From Sediminicola sp037203765 (GTDB taxonomy: Bacteria; Bacteroidota; Bacteroidia; Flavobacteriales; Flavobacteriaceae): a stretch of 64,000 nucleotides of DNA. Positions 1-10,362 of the stretch are shown one piece after another. A program made the translations under genes and the position numbers. The notes under the pieces are model-generated. The model was not told where the DNA came from. It searched no databases and saw nothing but the letters and a program-made list of their open reading frames with translations. The first letter of the stretch is position 1; every line of letters starts with the position of its first letter. The stretch is taken from positions 558,001 to 622,000 of the forward strand of contig NZ_JBBCAS010000001.1 of the NCBI RefSeq assembly GCF_037203765.1, given 5' to 3'.

Positions 1-3000
1 ATCTTGGTTGTTCCTCAATTTAAAATAATAACCGGTATATTCCTTGTTTTCATATTCCAATTTTTTGGAGGTCAGGTACTGTATGGTGTTCCTTGATGCG
101 TCATATTCCTCCTGATCAAAGAATGAGGCTTCAGCCAACTGCTGCTGTGTCCTATATTGCACAGGGAAAAGGTAGAGCTTGTCCATGTCTTTCACTTTGT
201 TGAACAAAAGGGATCTGCTGTTGATATTGGCGGCCAGGGAATCGATCATTCCAAAAGGTATATTTTTATTGTCCTGGGCCAGCAGGGTAACATAGGTGGT
301 TCTTATTTTTGGATCATTGCTCAGTAAAAGTCGGTTAAAAAACTGTTGTACCTCTTTGTCCTTGATAAATGGATACAGCAATATTTCGTAGTCTTCCAGA
401 ATATTGGTGTTCTGTAATTGGGTATTGCTAAAAAATCGCTTTTGGCTATCCGGGGAGATCCATTGCCCTAAATGTCTTTTCAGTTGTAATTTGGCATCAT
501 TGAGTATTTGCTTGCTATATTTTTTATAACGCTTTGGCTTGATCATCCCTTTGGAGACCAAATCGGCCAAGATGGAAAATATGGGACTGTTGTATTCCTC
601 AATGGTACTATAATCCAATATTTGTGGGTACAGTTTACTGGCGAGCTCGAGGTTTTCCATATAGGGTTTAAAGATGGTGTGGATTTCCAGTTTATTGGAA
701 ATCAACGGCAGATCTTTGGACATAAGATCCAATAATAGCTCTGTGGAACTGTCATCTGCTTTTTTGGATATCGCCTGTAAAATTTTGGTCTGGGCATTGG
801 AGTTGTTGTAGGAGTTTACATAAAATGTCCTAAAAAATGGAAAAACCGCGGGATCATCAATTTCACCCATTTTTTGGATTAGGGTTGCTTGAATGTTCTT
901 CTGGTCTTCCCTAAAATTAAAATCAGAAATATAGTGCATCAGAGAATCCAAATGTTTTCTTGTAAAATGCAAAAATCTGATGCCGTCCATACTAATACTG
1001 TCGCGCTCCCTTAGGGCCTTAAAGAAATCGGGCACTTTGTCCTCCATGAGATCCCTGCCGATTAGGGTATCCATGGGTTTAAAGTTGTCAAAGAATTCAG
1101 TGACGAAGGCTGTTGGTTCAACAAGGGTGTCCGTATTGGTTTTAAGCTCATACATCAGTCCCCCCTTGGCAATGTTTTTTACCATAATTCTTGTAGAACT
1201 GGCCGAATCCCCCAAACTGAGATTTAGTTCATAATATCCTTTGGGGGAGACGGAGCTTTGCTCATCGTGGATGGTAAAATTTCTGTTGGAATAAATCTTT
1301 TTACGTAACGCCCAGACCGAATCTATACTGGGAAACATGAGGTAATCGTGGGCTTTGCTCAGTTCAACGGTAATAGCCTCATTGTTCTTGTTCAAATAAA
1401 GGGTCTTCTTTACAAATGGGCTATATGGTTTTGGCTTGTTCTTGCCAGCGTAATAATGGTTGCTGTTCTCCACGAATTTTGGGGGAACAACATTACTTAC
1501 CGTGGTAAAATAAAGAGCGGTATCCTTGACCTTTTCAAAAGGCTCGGAATAAACGGATTGATGTAGGCTGAAGGAATTAAAATAGGAATTGGCCTCAAGG
1601 TCACTATTGGTCAGGGCCCCCAATAGATAGTAATCCCCACCGTTGATCACCGTTTTTAGGTGCAATTTCTGTCCGGAAGAAAAAGGTGCTGCGGAACGCA
1701 ATGACTTATCGGTCACTTTGCCAAACTTTGGATCCAACGCTAGGTCATCGTAAAAACGTTGCTGTATCTGCTTCAGTTCAAAGCTGTCTTCTTCAATAAA
1801 ATTAAAATCATTCAAGGTTACTTTCTTCAAAAAGAAGTAGGCCCCTGTGTTTTGGTCGTGGCCTTCAAGAGACCTGGCGCCATTACGGTAGCGATTGGGA
1901 AAGGTGTACAAAGAGGGCATTTTGACCTGAAAATCCTTATAACCAGAGCTCACCAGTTCTTTTTGGGCCGTAATTTTTTTGAACTTGATACTATTGAAAA
2001 TGGTGTCCGAATATTGGGTCACATAATCCCCTTGTCCCCCCATTTTAAAGATGAGGATTTCCAAAGGGGTGATATAAATTTGATACCGTTGGCGATCCCC
2101 ATTTTTCAGTTCGTTCTTTACATCCAACCCATAATATCCATCTTTGAAAAGTGCTGTTTTTTCGCTGATTTTTCCAGGAATATTTTCGAAAAGAAACCGA
2201 TCTATATCCTCAATGGTGAAACGGGCATCCTTTTTTAGAAAGCTATGGGTGGGAATGCGATTGACCATAAAATAGCTGCCATTGGCCAGGTCGGGTGCTA
2301 TATAGGTTGTATTGGTCAACTCGGAAATGGGGTAGAGTTTACTGGGCAACAAAATGGAAAAAAAGTCATCATCCGGTCGGGTTTCCCCATAGTTATTGAC
2401 CATCACTTGCTTCTCCAGCTGCTCTTTTATACGGCGTCCTTTACTGCTCAACTTTGAAGTCAACGGTTCCACGGTATATCCCTTGTCGCGCAATAGGGCA
2501 ATTACCCCTTTGTTGCCCGGCAAATGTGCTGCGCCTATGCCAGTAAACACTTTCCCTTTTTTCATGATGGAATCCAAGCGCTGTACCATTTGGAGATTGC
2601 GCTCATAGAGCATGTTTTTTAGATAGTACTTGCTGTAGATCGCTTGGTTGATGCTATCAATGAAATTGATGTTCCTTTCCCTATAGGCGTCTTGGATCAA
2701 GACGATGGGGTCTTGCTGTTGTATTGTCTTTTGGAGCCATTCGTCAGGTTTGGGTTTTAGGGCATTTAAATTGGCCCTTCCCACCAGTGCCGTTGATTCG
2801 GCCAATTCCTCCAATGCGATGATGGGCTTGTTCAATTTTCTACCGGCCTGGTAGATGAACATGTCCAGATAGGTTTCTTCCTCAAAATTCCCCGAGAACC
2901 CATCTGACCGATACAAAATGGTGTTGATCAGTCGGTCTTCAAAGGCCAAATAGGCGGCTATATCTTCTTTTTTTGGATTCTTGACCAGAAATGGATAGAT

Positions 3001-3300
3001 ATAAAAACCTTTGGCGGCAAAGTTGGCACCCTGTCCATAGCCTGAATCATATAGACCTTCCTCATCATCCAACCAAGTATCGGGATCTGATTCCAAGGCA
3101 ACCATATCGCTTTGTTCCAAGGCTTCATAAAATACATCATCCAAGCGGAAGGCAATTTTTTTGCTGACATGCATGGTGCCATAGAGGTAGGAGCTCTGTT
3201 CCAATCCGTTTCCGGAAATTTCCCAAAGCAGGCTGTTATTATCTTGGGCAACAGAACCAACGATATTAAAGATAATGGCCAGGGCCACGAAGAAGCGCAT
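1..3300 (-). CDS. TraB/GumN family protein with very long C-terminal part (3' end beyond window)
   Basis: The minus-strand frame is open from an ATG at 3300 to base 1, giving 1100 codons with no stop, so the gene is cut by the window edge. Residues 1-19 form a signal peptide (MRFFVALAIIFNIVGSVAQ), so the product is exported. The first ~300 residues look like a TraB/GumN (YbaP, TIKI-related) domain: they carry the two hallmark GxxH motifs, GTMH at 41-44 and GAAHLPG with its His at 259. That family includes putative metal-dependent proteases. The following ~800 residues match nothing I recognise; they are rich in Tyr, Asp and Lys and may be a helical or propeller-like exported domain. The downstream gene on this strand is not visible. 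Family assignment is firm for the N-terminal part only. Confidence 0.8.
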   Translation of the reverse strand, partial: MRFFVALAIIFNIVGSVAQDNNSLLWEISGNGLEQSSYLYGTMHVSKKIAFRLDDVFYEALEQSDMVALESDPDTWLDDEEGLYDSGYGQGANFAAKGFYIYPFLVKNPKKEDIAAYLAFEDRLINTILYRSDGFSGNFEEETYLDMFIYQAGRKLNKPIIALEELAESTALVGRANLNALKPKPDEWLQKTIQQQDPIVLIQDAYRERNINFIDSINQAIYSKYYLKNMLYERNLQMVQRLDSIMKKGKVFTGIGAAHLPGNKGVIALLRDKGYTVEPLTSKLSSKGRRIKEQLEKQVMVNNYGETRPDDDFFSILLPSKLYPISELTNTTYIAPDLANGSYFMVNRIPTHSFLKKDARFTIEDIDRFLFENIPGKISEKTALFKDGYYGLDVKNELKNGDRQRYQIYITPLEILIFKMGGQGDYVTQYSDTIFNSIKFKKITAQKELVSSGYKDFQVKMPSLYTFPNRYRNGARSLEGHDQNTGAYFFLKKVTLNDFNFIEEDSFELKQIQQRFYDDLALDPKFGKVTDKSLRSAAPFSSGQKLHLKTVINGGDYYLLGALTNSDLEANSYFNSFSLHQSVYSEPFEKVKDTALYFTTVSNVVPPKFVENSNHYYAGKNKPKPYSPFVKKTLYLNKNNEAITVELSKAHDYLMFPSIDSVWALRKKIYSNRNFTIHDEQSSVSPKGYYELNLSLGDSASSTRIMVKNIAKGGLMYELKTNTDTLVEPTAFVTEFFDNFKPMDTLIGRDLMEDKVPDFFKALRERDSISMDGIRFLHFTRKHLDSLMHYISDFNFREDQKNIQATLIQKMGEIDDPAVFPFFRTFYVNSYNNSNAQTKILQAISKKADDSSTELLLDLMSKDLPLISNKLEIHTIFKPYMENLELASKLYPQILDYSTIEEYNSPIFSILADLVSKGMIKPKRYKKYSKQILNDAKLQLKRHLGQWISPDSQKRFFSNTQLQNTNILEDYEILLYPFIKDKEVQQFFNRLLLSNDPKIRTTYVTLLAQDNKNIPFGMIDSLAANINSRSLLFNKVKDMDKLYLFPVQYRTQQQLAEASFFDQEEYDASRNTIQYLTSKKLEYENKEYTGYYFKLRNNQD

Positions 3301-3404
3301 AAGGATCTCTTAATTAGGATTAAAAATGCCTTAAAAAAACATAGAAATAAAATGTTATTGGGTAATTAACGTTTTCTTGGCTCAGAAGTTATTTCAAAAA
3401 CCGG

Positions 3405-4493
3405 TTATTTTTTATCTTTTGGTTCGTTTTCTGATTTTTCTTCAGTTACATTTTTAAGGTAAAGTCGGGTATGTGGCAGGCTTTCCGGGTAATTTTCTTG
3501 GAGGTAAGTGATCAGTTGTTCCCGCACCAGTACCCTCAGGTCCCAGGCGGTAGGGGAATCTGAAGCACTTACCAGGGCTCGGATCTCAACGCTCCTCTCT
3601 TTTGCATCCGTAACCTGAAGTACGTTAACCTTGCCGTCCCATAGTTCGGTGCTTTCCAAAATACGGGTAAGCTCTTCCCTTAATTTATCAAAAGGCACAT
3701 GATAATCAGTATGGATAAAAACGGTTCCCATAATATCGGCAGAACTTTTGGTCCAGTTTTGGAAAGGTTTTTCTATGAAATAAGGGGTAGGCACAATGAG
3801 TCGCCTTTTGTCCCAAATGGCAATCACCACATAGGTCAGGGTAATCTCTTCAATGCGCCCCCATTCCCCTTCAACGATTACCACATCATCAATTTTAATG
3901 GGCTGGGTAATGGCAATCTGTATCCCTGCCAGGATGGTACCTATCATTTTTTGGGCAGAAAACCCTATGATGATGCCCGCAACTCCCGCTGAGGCAAAGA
4001 GGCTTACCCCAACCTCCCTGATACTTTCAAAACTCATCAATGCTGCGGCAATGGCCAAGAGGACCACAACAACAATGAATATCCGTTCCAAAATATTGAA
4101 TTGGGTGTATATTTTCCGGGCCTTCAGGTTGTCGGTGGCCTGTACGTCATAGTTTTGGATGATCAGTTTTTTGGCGACTTTAAGGGCCACTAGGATCAAC
4201 CAAGTAATACACCCTATGATCAACAGGGTACTGGTTTTGCGGATGGCATAAGAAAAATCCTCCACCATTAAAATGGTCTGAAGGGATTGGGAGCGGATCA
4301 AAAACGCGAAAAACAAGAGAAACAAGGGGGTGCCCACCTTTTTGATGGAATCTTTGGGGATCAGGTATTTGGGGTTGGCACCCAGTTTTCGCAAGGTGTA
4401 ATTGGTGATGATGTAAAGTGTGGCCAGAATGAGAAAGGTTCCCAAGGCATATACCGTGGTCTGGATGTCCGAATTATTGAATAATTTATCCAT
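3405..4493 (-). CDS. MscS-type mechanosensitive ion channel
   Basis: A 362-residue small-conductance mechanosensitive channel protein of the inner membrane, expected to open under hypo-osmotic stress. Hydrophobic segments lie around residues 12-32, 53-70, 83-108 and 136-156. They are followed by the Gly/Ala-rich pore helix (SLFASAGVAGIIIGFSAQ, ~165-182) and the beta domain typical of MscS (DDVVIVEGEWGRIEEI, ~201-216). The C-terminal ~20 residues are a charged Lys/Glu tail. It ends about 100 bp from the start of the TraB/GumN gene on the same strand and is transcribed divergently from hemH. Length and domain order are normal for the family; ion selectivity cannot be read from the sequence. Confidence 0.9.
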   Translation of the reverse strand: MDKLFNNSDIQTTVYALGTFLILATLYIITNYTLRKLGANPKYLIPKDSIKKVGTPLFLLFFAFLIRSQSLQTILMVEDFSYAIRKTSTLLIIGCITWLILVALKVAKKLIIQNYDVQATDNLKARKIYTQFNILERIFIVVVVLLAIAAALMSFESIREVGVSLFASAGVAGIIIGFSAQKMIGTILAGIQIAITQPIKIDDVVIVEGEWGRIEEITLTYVVIAIWDKRRLIVPTPYFIEKPFQNWTKSSADIMGTVFIHTDYHVPFDKLREELTRILESTELWDGKVNVLQVTDAKERSVEIRALVSASDSPTAWDLRVLVREQLITYLQENYPESLPHTRLYLKNVTEEKSENEPKDKK

Positions 4494-4638
4494 TTTTTGC
4501 TTCCCTGTTTTCCATTGAAGCCCTTAACTTACAAAAAACCCTATTTCTAAGGCCACTTTCTGGTTTAAAATTGGATTTGTCTATACCGGCATCAAGAAAG
4601 TATTTTGTGCTTTTAAATTATAGTTCCCCTACAAGTGT

Positions 4639-4646
4639 TATTTTTG
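4639..4646 (+). promoter_or_regulatory. Probable promoter -7 element for hemH
   Basis: TATTTTTG fits the Bacteroidota -7 consensus TAnnTTTG exactly and sits 33 bp before the hemH ATG. No clear -33 TTTG is seen at the usual distance. Confidence 0.4.
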
Positions 4647-4678
4647 CGGTGAAAAAGAAAATTTAAAGATTTAGATAC

Positions 4679-5710
4679 ATGAAAGGAGTTTTGTTGGTAA
4701 ACCTTGGGTCTCCTGATAGCCCAACCCCGAAAGATGTAAAACCGTATTTGGATGAGTTTTTAATGGATGAACGGGTGATTGATGTCCCCAAAATATTGAG
4801 GAACATCCTAGTTCGGGGGATTATCTTACAGACAAGACCCAAAAAATCAGCCGAAGCCTATAAGAAGATCTGGTGGGAAGAAGGCTCACCCTTGATTGTA
4901 ATTTCTGAAAGGTTTGCCGAGGCGGTTAGAAAAAACACCAAAATGCCAGTGGCATTGGGCATGCGTTACGGCTCCATGACCATTAAAAATGCCCTTCAGG
5001 AGCTTAAGGATCAAGGCGTGGATGAAGTATTGTTGGTGCCATTGTACCCGCACTATGCCATGTCTTCCTATGAGACGGTAGTGGTCAAGGTGATGCAGGA
5101 CCAACAAAATTACTTCCCTGAAATGAAGGTGACCACCCTTCCTGCCTTCTATAAAAATCCTGATTATATTAAAATTCTTTCGGAAAGTATTGCGGAGGGA
5201 CTGGAAGATTTTGAATACGACCAAATATTGTTTTCATACCACGGGATACCAGAAAGGCATATCCGTAAATCCGATCCTACCAAATTTCACTGTAAGATAG
5301 ACGGCAGTTGTTGCCAGATCAATTCAGTGGCCCACCACACCTGTTACAGGCACCAATGTTATGAGATGACCAGATTGGTCATTGAACACCTGGGCCTTCC
5401 TAAAAACAAGGTGAGCGTTTCCTTTCAATCGCGTTTGGCGGGAGATCCATGGTTGAAGCCCTACACCGATTATGAATTTGAACGTTTTCCCAAAGAAGGT
5501 AAAAAACGTTTGGCAGTAGTAACCCCTGCCTTTGTTTCGGACTGCTTGGAAACGTTGGAAGAAATTGCCATGGAAGGCAAGGAACAGTTCGAAGAGGCTG
5601 GTGGAGAACACTACAAGCACATTTCCTGCCTCAATGATAGTCCAAAATGGGTCAACCTTATGGCACAATGGGTCAATGAATGGGAAGCTACTGAAACACT
5701 CCCCGTCTAA
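4679..5710 (+). CDS. hemH: Ferrochelatase
   Basis: Inserts Fe(II) into the porphyrin ring in the last step of protohaem synthesis; cytoplasmic or peripheral to the membrane. At 343 residues it is a normal bacterial length. The N-terminal GVLLVNLGSPDSP motif, the metal-binding His188 in SYHGIPERH and the Glu291 in SDCLETLEE match the two catalytic positions of the family. Several Cys residues cluster near 210-225 (DGSCCQ, HHTCYRHQC); in some ferrochelatases Cys bind an iron-sulfur cluster, but I do not claim this here. The stop codon shares one base with the next ATG (TAATG), so the MATE gene is probably translationally coupled. hemJ lies 8 kb downstream on the same strand. Confidence 0.96.
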   Translation: MKGVLLVNLGSPDSPTPKDVKPYLDEFLMDERVIDVPKILRNILVRGIILQTRPKKSAEAYKKIWWEEGSPLIVISERFAEAVRKNTKMPVALGMRYGSMTIKNALQELKDQGVDEVLLVPLYPHYAMSSYETVVVKVMQDQQNYFPEMKVTTLPAFYKNPDYIKILSESIAEGLEDFEYDQILFSYHGIPERHIRKSDPTKFHCKIDGSCCQINSVAHHTCYRHQCYEMTRLVIEHLGLPKNKVSVSFQSRLAGDPWLKPYTDYEFERFPKEGKKRLAVVTPAFVSDCLETLEEIAMEGKEQFEEAGGEHYKHISCLNDSPKWVNLMAQWVNEWEATETLPV

Positions 5711-7101
5711 TGGCCAAGGTGTCTTCGGAACAGCTGGGCTCTGAACCCATAGGGCAATTGCTTATCAAGCAGGCCCTGCCGGCATCCATCGGTATTTTGG
5801 TGATGTCGCTCAATGTTCTGGTAGACTCTATTTTTGTTGGGAATTGGATTGGTTCCATCGCCATCGCGGCCATCAATGTGGTATTGCCCGTGTCCTTTTT
5901 TATTGGGGCGTTGGGAATGTCCATAGGGATAGGCGGATCCAGTATTATTTCCCGGGCCCTTGGCGCCAACGACAAGGAAAAGGCCCTAAAGGTTTTTGGC
6001 AACCAGATTACCCTTTCGCTCTTGGTCACCATTACCATGGTGTTCCTTGGACTCTATTTTATTGATTCCCTGATCCCTGCCTTTGGGGGGAAGGGTGATA
6101 TTTTTGGCCCGGCCAAGATCTACTACACCATTGTACTCTACGGAGTGCCATTTTTGGCCTTATGTATGATGGGCAATACCGTCATCAGAGCAGAAGGGAA
6201 GCCCAAATTTGCCATGGTTGCCATGATTATTCCATCCGTTGGCAACCTACTGATGGACTATATATTCATTTATGTTTTTGATTGGGGCATGGAAGGTGCC
6301 GCCTGGGCAACCACCATTGGTTATTTCCTGTGTTTCAGCTATGTTTTCTATTTTTTCCTCTCCAAAAACTCGGAACTGAAGATCTCTTGGAGCCATTTTG
6401 GGCTAGATCGCAGGATATTGAAGGAAATTGGGGCCTTGGGCTTTGTAACCATGGCCAGGCAGGCGGTTGTCAGCATCATCTACCTGATCATGAACAATGT
6501 ACTGTTCAACCTTGGCGGAGAGGCCATGGTGGCCGTATATGCCATTATTGGGCGCATGCTGATGTTTGCCCTGTTCCCGGTATTCGGAGTGACGCAAGGT
6601 TTTCTTCCTATTGCCGGGTTTAACTACGGGGCGGAAAAATACGAGCGGGTCAGGGAATCCATAAATACGGCCATAAAATATGCGGCCATTCTGGCGACAA
6701 TGGTTTTTGTGGGCCTCATGATCTTTCCGGCAGAAATTGCTTCCTTGTTTTTGAGTGAAAAACCGGGAATGACCCCATCGGAAATTGCCATGAACGCTTT
6801 TGTGCTGGAAAATACCCCCGGTGCCATGAGGTGGGTATTTGCGGCTACACCAATAATTGCCCTTCAATTGATAGGTGCTGCCTATTTCCAAGCAGTGGGC
6901 AAAGCGGTTCCTGCCTTGTTGCTCACCTTGAGCAGACAAGGGTTCTTTTTTATACCATTGGTTCTTGTATTGCCCCAATATCTGGGAGAATTGGGGGTTT
7001 GGATCTCCTTTCCCATTGCAGATGTTTTGGCGACCTTGGTCACCGGATATTTTCTGCGTAAGGAAATTCGTACTAATTTAATCATAAAGATTTCGTCATA
7101 A
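5710..7101 (+). CDS. MATE family efflux transporter
   Basis: A 463-residue polytopic inner-membrane protein of the multidrug and toxic compound extrusion family, which uses Na+ or H+ gradients to export drugs or metabolites. About twelve hydrophobic helices are visible. The family pattern of two homologous halves can be seen, with NVLVDSIFVGNWIG early in half one and GEAMVAVYAIIGRMLMF and GFLPIAGFNYGAEK in half two. The start overlaps the hemH stop by one base (TAATG), implying co-expression with haem synthesis; whether it exports a porphyrin-related compound is speculation. Substrate unknown. Confidence 0.93.
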   Translation: MAKVSSEQLGSEPIGQLLIKQALPASIGILVMSLNVLVDSIFVGNWIGSIAIAAINVVLPVSFFIGALGMSIGIGGSSIISRALGANDKEKALKVFGNQITLSLLVTITMVFLGLYFIDSLIPAFGGKGDIFGPAKIYYTIVLYGVPFLALCMMGNTVIRAEGKPKFAMVAMIIPSVGNLLMDYIFIYVFDWGMEGAAWATTIGYFLCFSYVFYFFLSKNSELKISWSHFGLDRRILKEIGALGFVTMARQAVVSIIYLIMNNVLFNLGGEAMVAVYAIIGRMLMFALFPVFGVTQGFLPIAGFNYGAEKYERVRESINTAIKYAAILATMVFVGLMIFPAEIASLFLSEKPGMTPSEIAMNAFVLENTPGAMRWVFAATPIIALQLIGAAYFQAVGKAVPALLLTLSRQGFFFIPLVLVLPQYLGELGVWISFPIADVLATLVTGYFLRKEIRTNLIIKISS

Positions 7102-7149
7102 ATTGTTTTAATCCTATTTTTAGAGGGACTAATTCTAATACAACCTTAA

Positions 7150-10100
7150 ATGAAATCTTTCCTTTCAAGGATTGGCATCTTCCTGCTGATCGTTATTTTA
7201 TTGCCCTTAAGTAGTAACGCACAAAAAAAGAAAAAATCCTCAAGTACGGATACACAATATCCAGAAGAGCTCTATTCCAGTTTGGAATACCGCCTTGTTG
7301 GTCCTTTCCGTGGCGGTCGTTCCGCTGCAGTGACCGGAGTACCGGGGGAGCCCAACCTATTTTATTTTGGAGCCGCCGGAGGTGGTGTCTGGAAAACAGA
7401 AAATGGCGGACGTGAATGGGAGAATATCTCGGACGGCTTTTTTGGAGGGAGCATCGGCGCTATCGAAGTGGCCAAAAGCGATCCCAATGTGATCTATGTA
7501 GGAGGGGGCGAAAAAACCTTGAGAGGTAACGTGTCTTCCGGGTACGGAATCTGGAAATCCGAGGATGCGGGAAAAACATGGACTTCCGCAGGATTAAAAG
7601 ATAGTAGACATGTGCCCAGGATACGTATACATCCTACCAATGCAGATGTTGTTTATGCCGCTGTCTTGGGGAACATATACAAACCTACCCAGAATAGGGG
7701 TATTTATAAAAGTACCGATGGTGGAAAAACGTGGACCCAAAAGTTGTTTGTAAATAATCAAGCGGGAGCCGTAGATCTTACCTTTGATCCCAACAATCCA
7801 AGAATATTATATGCCTCTACCTGGCGCGCCCAACGAACTCCATACAGCTTGAGCAGTGGAGGGGAAGGTTCTGCCCTTTGGAAAAGTACCGATAGTGGGG
7901 AAACGTGGAAGGAAATATCCAAAAATGAAGGCTTTCCAAAAGATACCTTGGGAATCATTGGCGTAACCGTCTCCCCCAAAAATAGTGAGCGCGTTTGGGC
8001 CATTGTTGAGAATAAGGACAAAGGAGGTCTCTACCGCAGTGATGACGGGGGGAATAAATGGACCCAAGTAAACGATGAACGGAAATTGCGACAAAGAGCT
8101 TGGTATTACACCAGGGTGTATGCCGATACTGAAGATGAAGATGTGGTCTATGTATTGAATGTCAACTACCATAAATCTTCGGATGGCGGTAAATCATTTT
8201 CAACCTTCAATGCCCCACACGGAGATCACCACGATTTGTGGATAGCACCAGAGGATTCCAATAGAATGATTATAGGAGATGATGGCGGTGCTCAGATTTC
8301 CTATGATGCAGGAGAAACTTGGAGTACGTATTACAACCAGCCAACTGCCCAGTTTTATAGGGTGACAACGGATAATTCCTTCCCATACCGCATTTATGTG
8401 GCACAGCAGGACAACTCTACCATACGTATCAATCACAGAAGTGACGGATTCAGTATTGGCGAAGGGGATTGGGAGGAGACTGCCGGTGGCGAATCGGCCC
8501 ATATTGCCGTAGACCCAACCAACAATGATATTGTCTATGGGGGTAGTTATGACGGATTCCTGACCCGCGTAAACCACGAGACAGGAACCGTAAGAGGTAT
8601 CAATGTATGGCCAGACAACCCAATGGGGCATGGAGCGGAAGGTATGAAATACCGTTTCCAATGGAATTTCCCCATCATTTTCAGTAAGCACAATCCCAAG
8701 AAATTATATACTTTTTCCAATCATGTCCATGTAACCGAAAATGAAGGGCAGAGCTGGACATTATTGAGCGGTGACCTGACAAGGAACGATCCCACAAAAT
8801 TGGTTTCCAGTGGGGGACCTATTACCCAGGATAATACCAGTGTGGAATATTACTGTACCATTTTCGCGGCCAATGAAAGTCCGTTGAAAGAAGGCTTGCT
8901 TTGGGTGGGTAGTGATGACGGCCTAATCCATGTTTCCAAGGACGGTGGACAAAACTGGGAGAATGTAACCCCATCGGGAATGCCAGAATGGTCTATGGTA
9001 AACAGCATAGAGCCTTCCGCCTTTGATGAAGGGACCTGCTATGTGGCTGCCACCCGTTACAAATTGGGAGATTTTGAGCCTTACCTCTACAAAACCACGG
9101 ATTATGGAAAGACCTGGAGCAAAATTACGAATGGGATAGCCAATGAGCATTTTACTAGGGTGGTCAGGGAAGATCCAAAACGCAAAGGGCTTTTGTACGC
9201 TGGTACAGAAACCGGTATGTATGTTTCTTTCAATGACGGAGCCAATTGGAAACCATTCCAATTGAACCTTCCCATAGTGCCTATTACAGATTTGACCATT
9301 AAGGACAACAATCTTATTGTGGCTACACAAGGACGAAGCCTGTGGATTATTGATGACCTAACCGTTTTGCACCAGTTGAACGAAGCAAAGAAAAACACCA
9401 ATACGATCCTGTACAAACCTAAAGATTCCTATAGGACCAAGGGAAGGGCGGCCAGAACTCCTTCAAAGACCGCAGGGATGAACCATCCCAATGGTGTTAT
9501 TACCCATTTTTACTTGAACGATGTGAAGGAAGAAGACAAGATTGCCCTGACTTTTACTACTATGGCCGGGGATACCTTGAAATCTTACAGTACCAAGGCC
9601 ACGGAAAAGGACAAGAAATTAACCGTAAAAAAAGGCGGGAACACCTTTGTTTGGGATACCCAAGGTAAAGGTGCCGAAGAACTGGATGGAATGATCCTTT
9701 GGTGGGCCAATTTGGAAGGAGCCAAGGCAGTTCCCGGAGATTACAAAGTGCATTTAAATGTAAACGGTACGAACACTTCAGAAACCTTTACCATCTTACC
9801 CGACCCAAGGGCCGAAGTGGGTGTTGAAGCCATGCAAAAGCAGTATGATTTTGTGGAGGACGTTAACGCCACTGTGGACAGGGCGCACCAATCCATCAAA
9901 AAAATTCGCAAGATCAGTGCGCAATTGGATGCTTTTACCAAGCAGTACAAGGATAATGAAGCTACCAAGGAGTTGGTAGAAAAGGCCAAAAAGATGAAAG
10001 CGGATTTTGAGGAAATAGAGAAGGCCTTATACCAAACACAGAACAGGAGCGGACAAGATCCCTTAAATTTCCCCATCAGGCTTACCAACAAATTGGGACA

Positions 10101-10284
10101 CTTGAACAGTCTGGTGACCATGGATGATTTTCCGCCAACAGATCAGGATATCGTTGTCAAAAACGAACTGACAGCAGAGATCAACAAAGAATTGGCAACT
10201 TTTGACGCCCTTGTGGATACCGAGATAAAGGCATTCAACGAGGCCTTCAATAATTTAAAACTCAATTATCTGTTTTTGGAATAA
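7150..10284 (+). CDS. Secreted BNR/VPS10 (sortilin-like) beta-propeller protein, copy 1
   Basis: A 1044-residue exported protein with signal peptide MKSFLSRIGIFLLIVILLPLSSNA. The body is built from many BNR/Asp-box repeats of the S-x-D-x-G-x-x-W type, for example SEDAGKTWTS, STDGGKTWTQ, STDSGETWKE, SYDAGETWST, SKDGGQNWEN and TTDYGKTWSK, spread over residues ~80-740. These predict one or two large beta-propellers. The C-terminal ~300 residues hold a beta-sandwich-like part and a Lys/Glu-rich helical segment (~890-970). Such proteins are often labelled glycosyl hydrolase or VPS10-domain protein in this family, but no catalytic residues can be assigned. It is followed by a closely similar paralogue and separated from it by a terminator. 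Confidence 0.88.
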   Translation: MKSFLSRIGIFLLIVILLPLSSNAQKKKKSSSTDTQYPEELYSSLEYRLVGPFRGGRSAAVTGVPGEPNLFYFGAAGGGVWKTENGGREWENISDGFFGGSIGAIEVAKSDPNVIYVGGGEKTLRGNVSSGYGIWKSEDAGKTWTSAGLKDSRHVPRIRIHPTNADVVYAAVLGNIYKPTQNRGIYKSTDGGKTWTQKLFVNNQAGAVDLTFDPNNPRILYASTWRAQRTPYSLSSGGEGSALWKSTDSGETWKEISKNEGFPKDTLGIIGVTVSPKNSERVWAIVENKDKGGLYRSDDGGNKWTQVNDERKLRQRAWYYTRVYADTEDEDVVYVLNVNYHKSSDGGKSFSTFNAPHGDHHDLWIAPEDSNRMIIGDDGGAQISYDAGETWSTYYNQPTAQFYRVTTDNSFPYRIYVAQQDNSTIRINHRSDGFSIGEGDWEETAGGESAHIAVDPTNNDIVYGGSYDGFLTRVNHETGTVRGINVWPDNPMGHGAEGMKYRFQWNFPIIFSKHNPKKLYTFSNHVHVTENEGQSWTLLSGDLTRNDPTKLVSSGGPITQDNTSVEYYCTIFAANESPLKEGLLWVGSDDGLIHVSKDGGQNWENVTPSGMPEWSMVNSIEPSAFDEGTCYVAATRYKLGDFEPYLYKTTDYGKTWSKITNGIANEHFTRVVREDPKRKGLLYAGTETGMYVSFNDGANWKPFQLNLPIVPITDLTIKDNNLIVATQGRSLWIIDDLTVLHQLNEAKKNTNTILYKPKDSYRTKGRAARTPSKTAGMNHPNGVITHFYLNDVKEEDKIALTFTTMAGDTLKSYSTKATEKDKKLTVKKGGNTFVWDTQGKGAEELDGMILWWANLEGAKAVPGDYKVHLNVNGTNTSETFTILPDPRAEVGVEAMQKQYDFVEDVNATVDRAHQSIKKIRKISAQLDAFTKQYKDNEATKELVEKAKKMKADFEEIEKALYQTQNRSGQDPLNFPIRLTNKLGHLNSLVTMDDFPPTDQDIVVKNELTAEINKELATFDALVDTEIKAFNEAFNNLKLNYLFLE

Positions 10285-10295
10285 ATATAAAGCCC

Positions 10296-10335
10296 AAAGG
10301 TCCCAAAGGATATTTTATTCTTGGGACCTTTTTCT
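10296..10335 (+). terminator. Rho-independent terminator between the two propeller paralogues
   Basis: A perfect 11-bp stem (AAAGGTCCCAA at 10296-10306 with TTGGGACCTTT at 10321-10331), a 14-nt loop and a following T-rich tract. It lies 12 bp after the first paralogue's stop codon and rules out a TTG at 10321 as the start of the next gene. Confidence 0.8.
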
Positions 10336-10362
10336 TTACATGCCATTGAACCAACCAACATT

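Noticed and set aside
2958..3260. 100-residue minus-strand frame
   Set aside because: Out-of-frame shadow of the TraB/GumN gene, which has a signal peptide and family motifs in its own frame.
10321..10362. TTG start extending propeller copy 2 upstream
   Set aside because: It lies inside the 3' arm of a terminator stem and would place the signal peptide internally.
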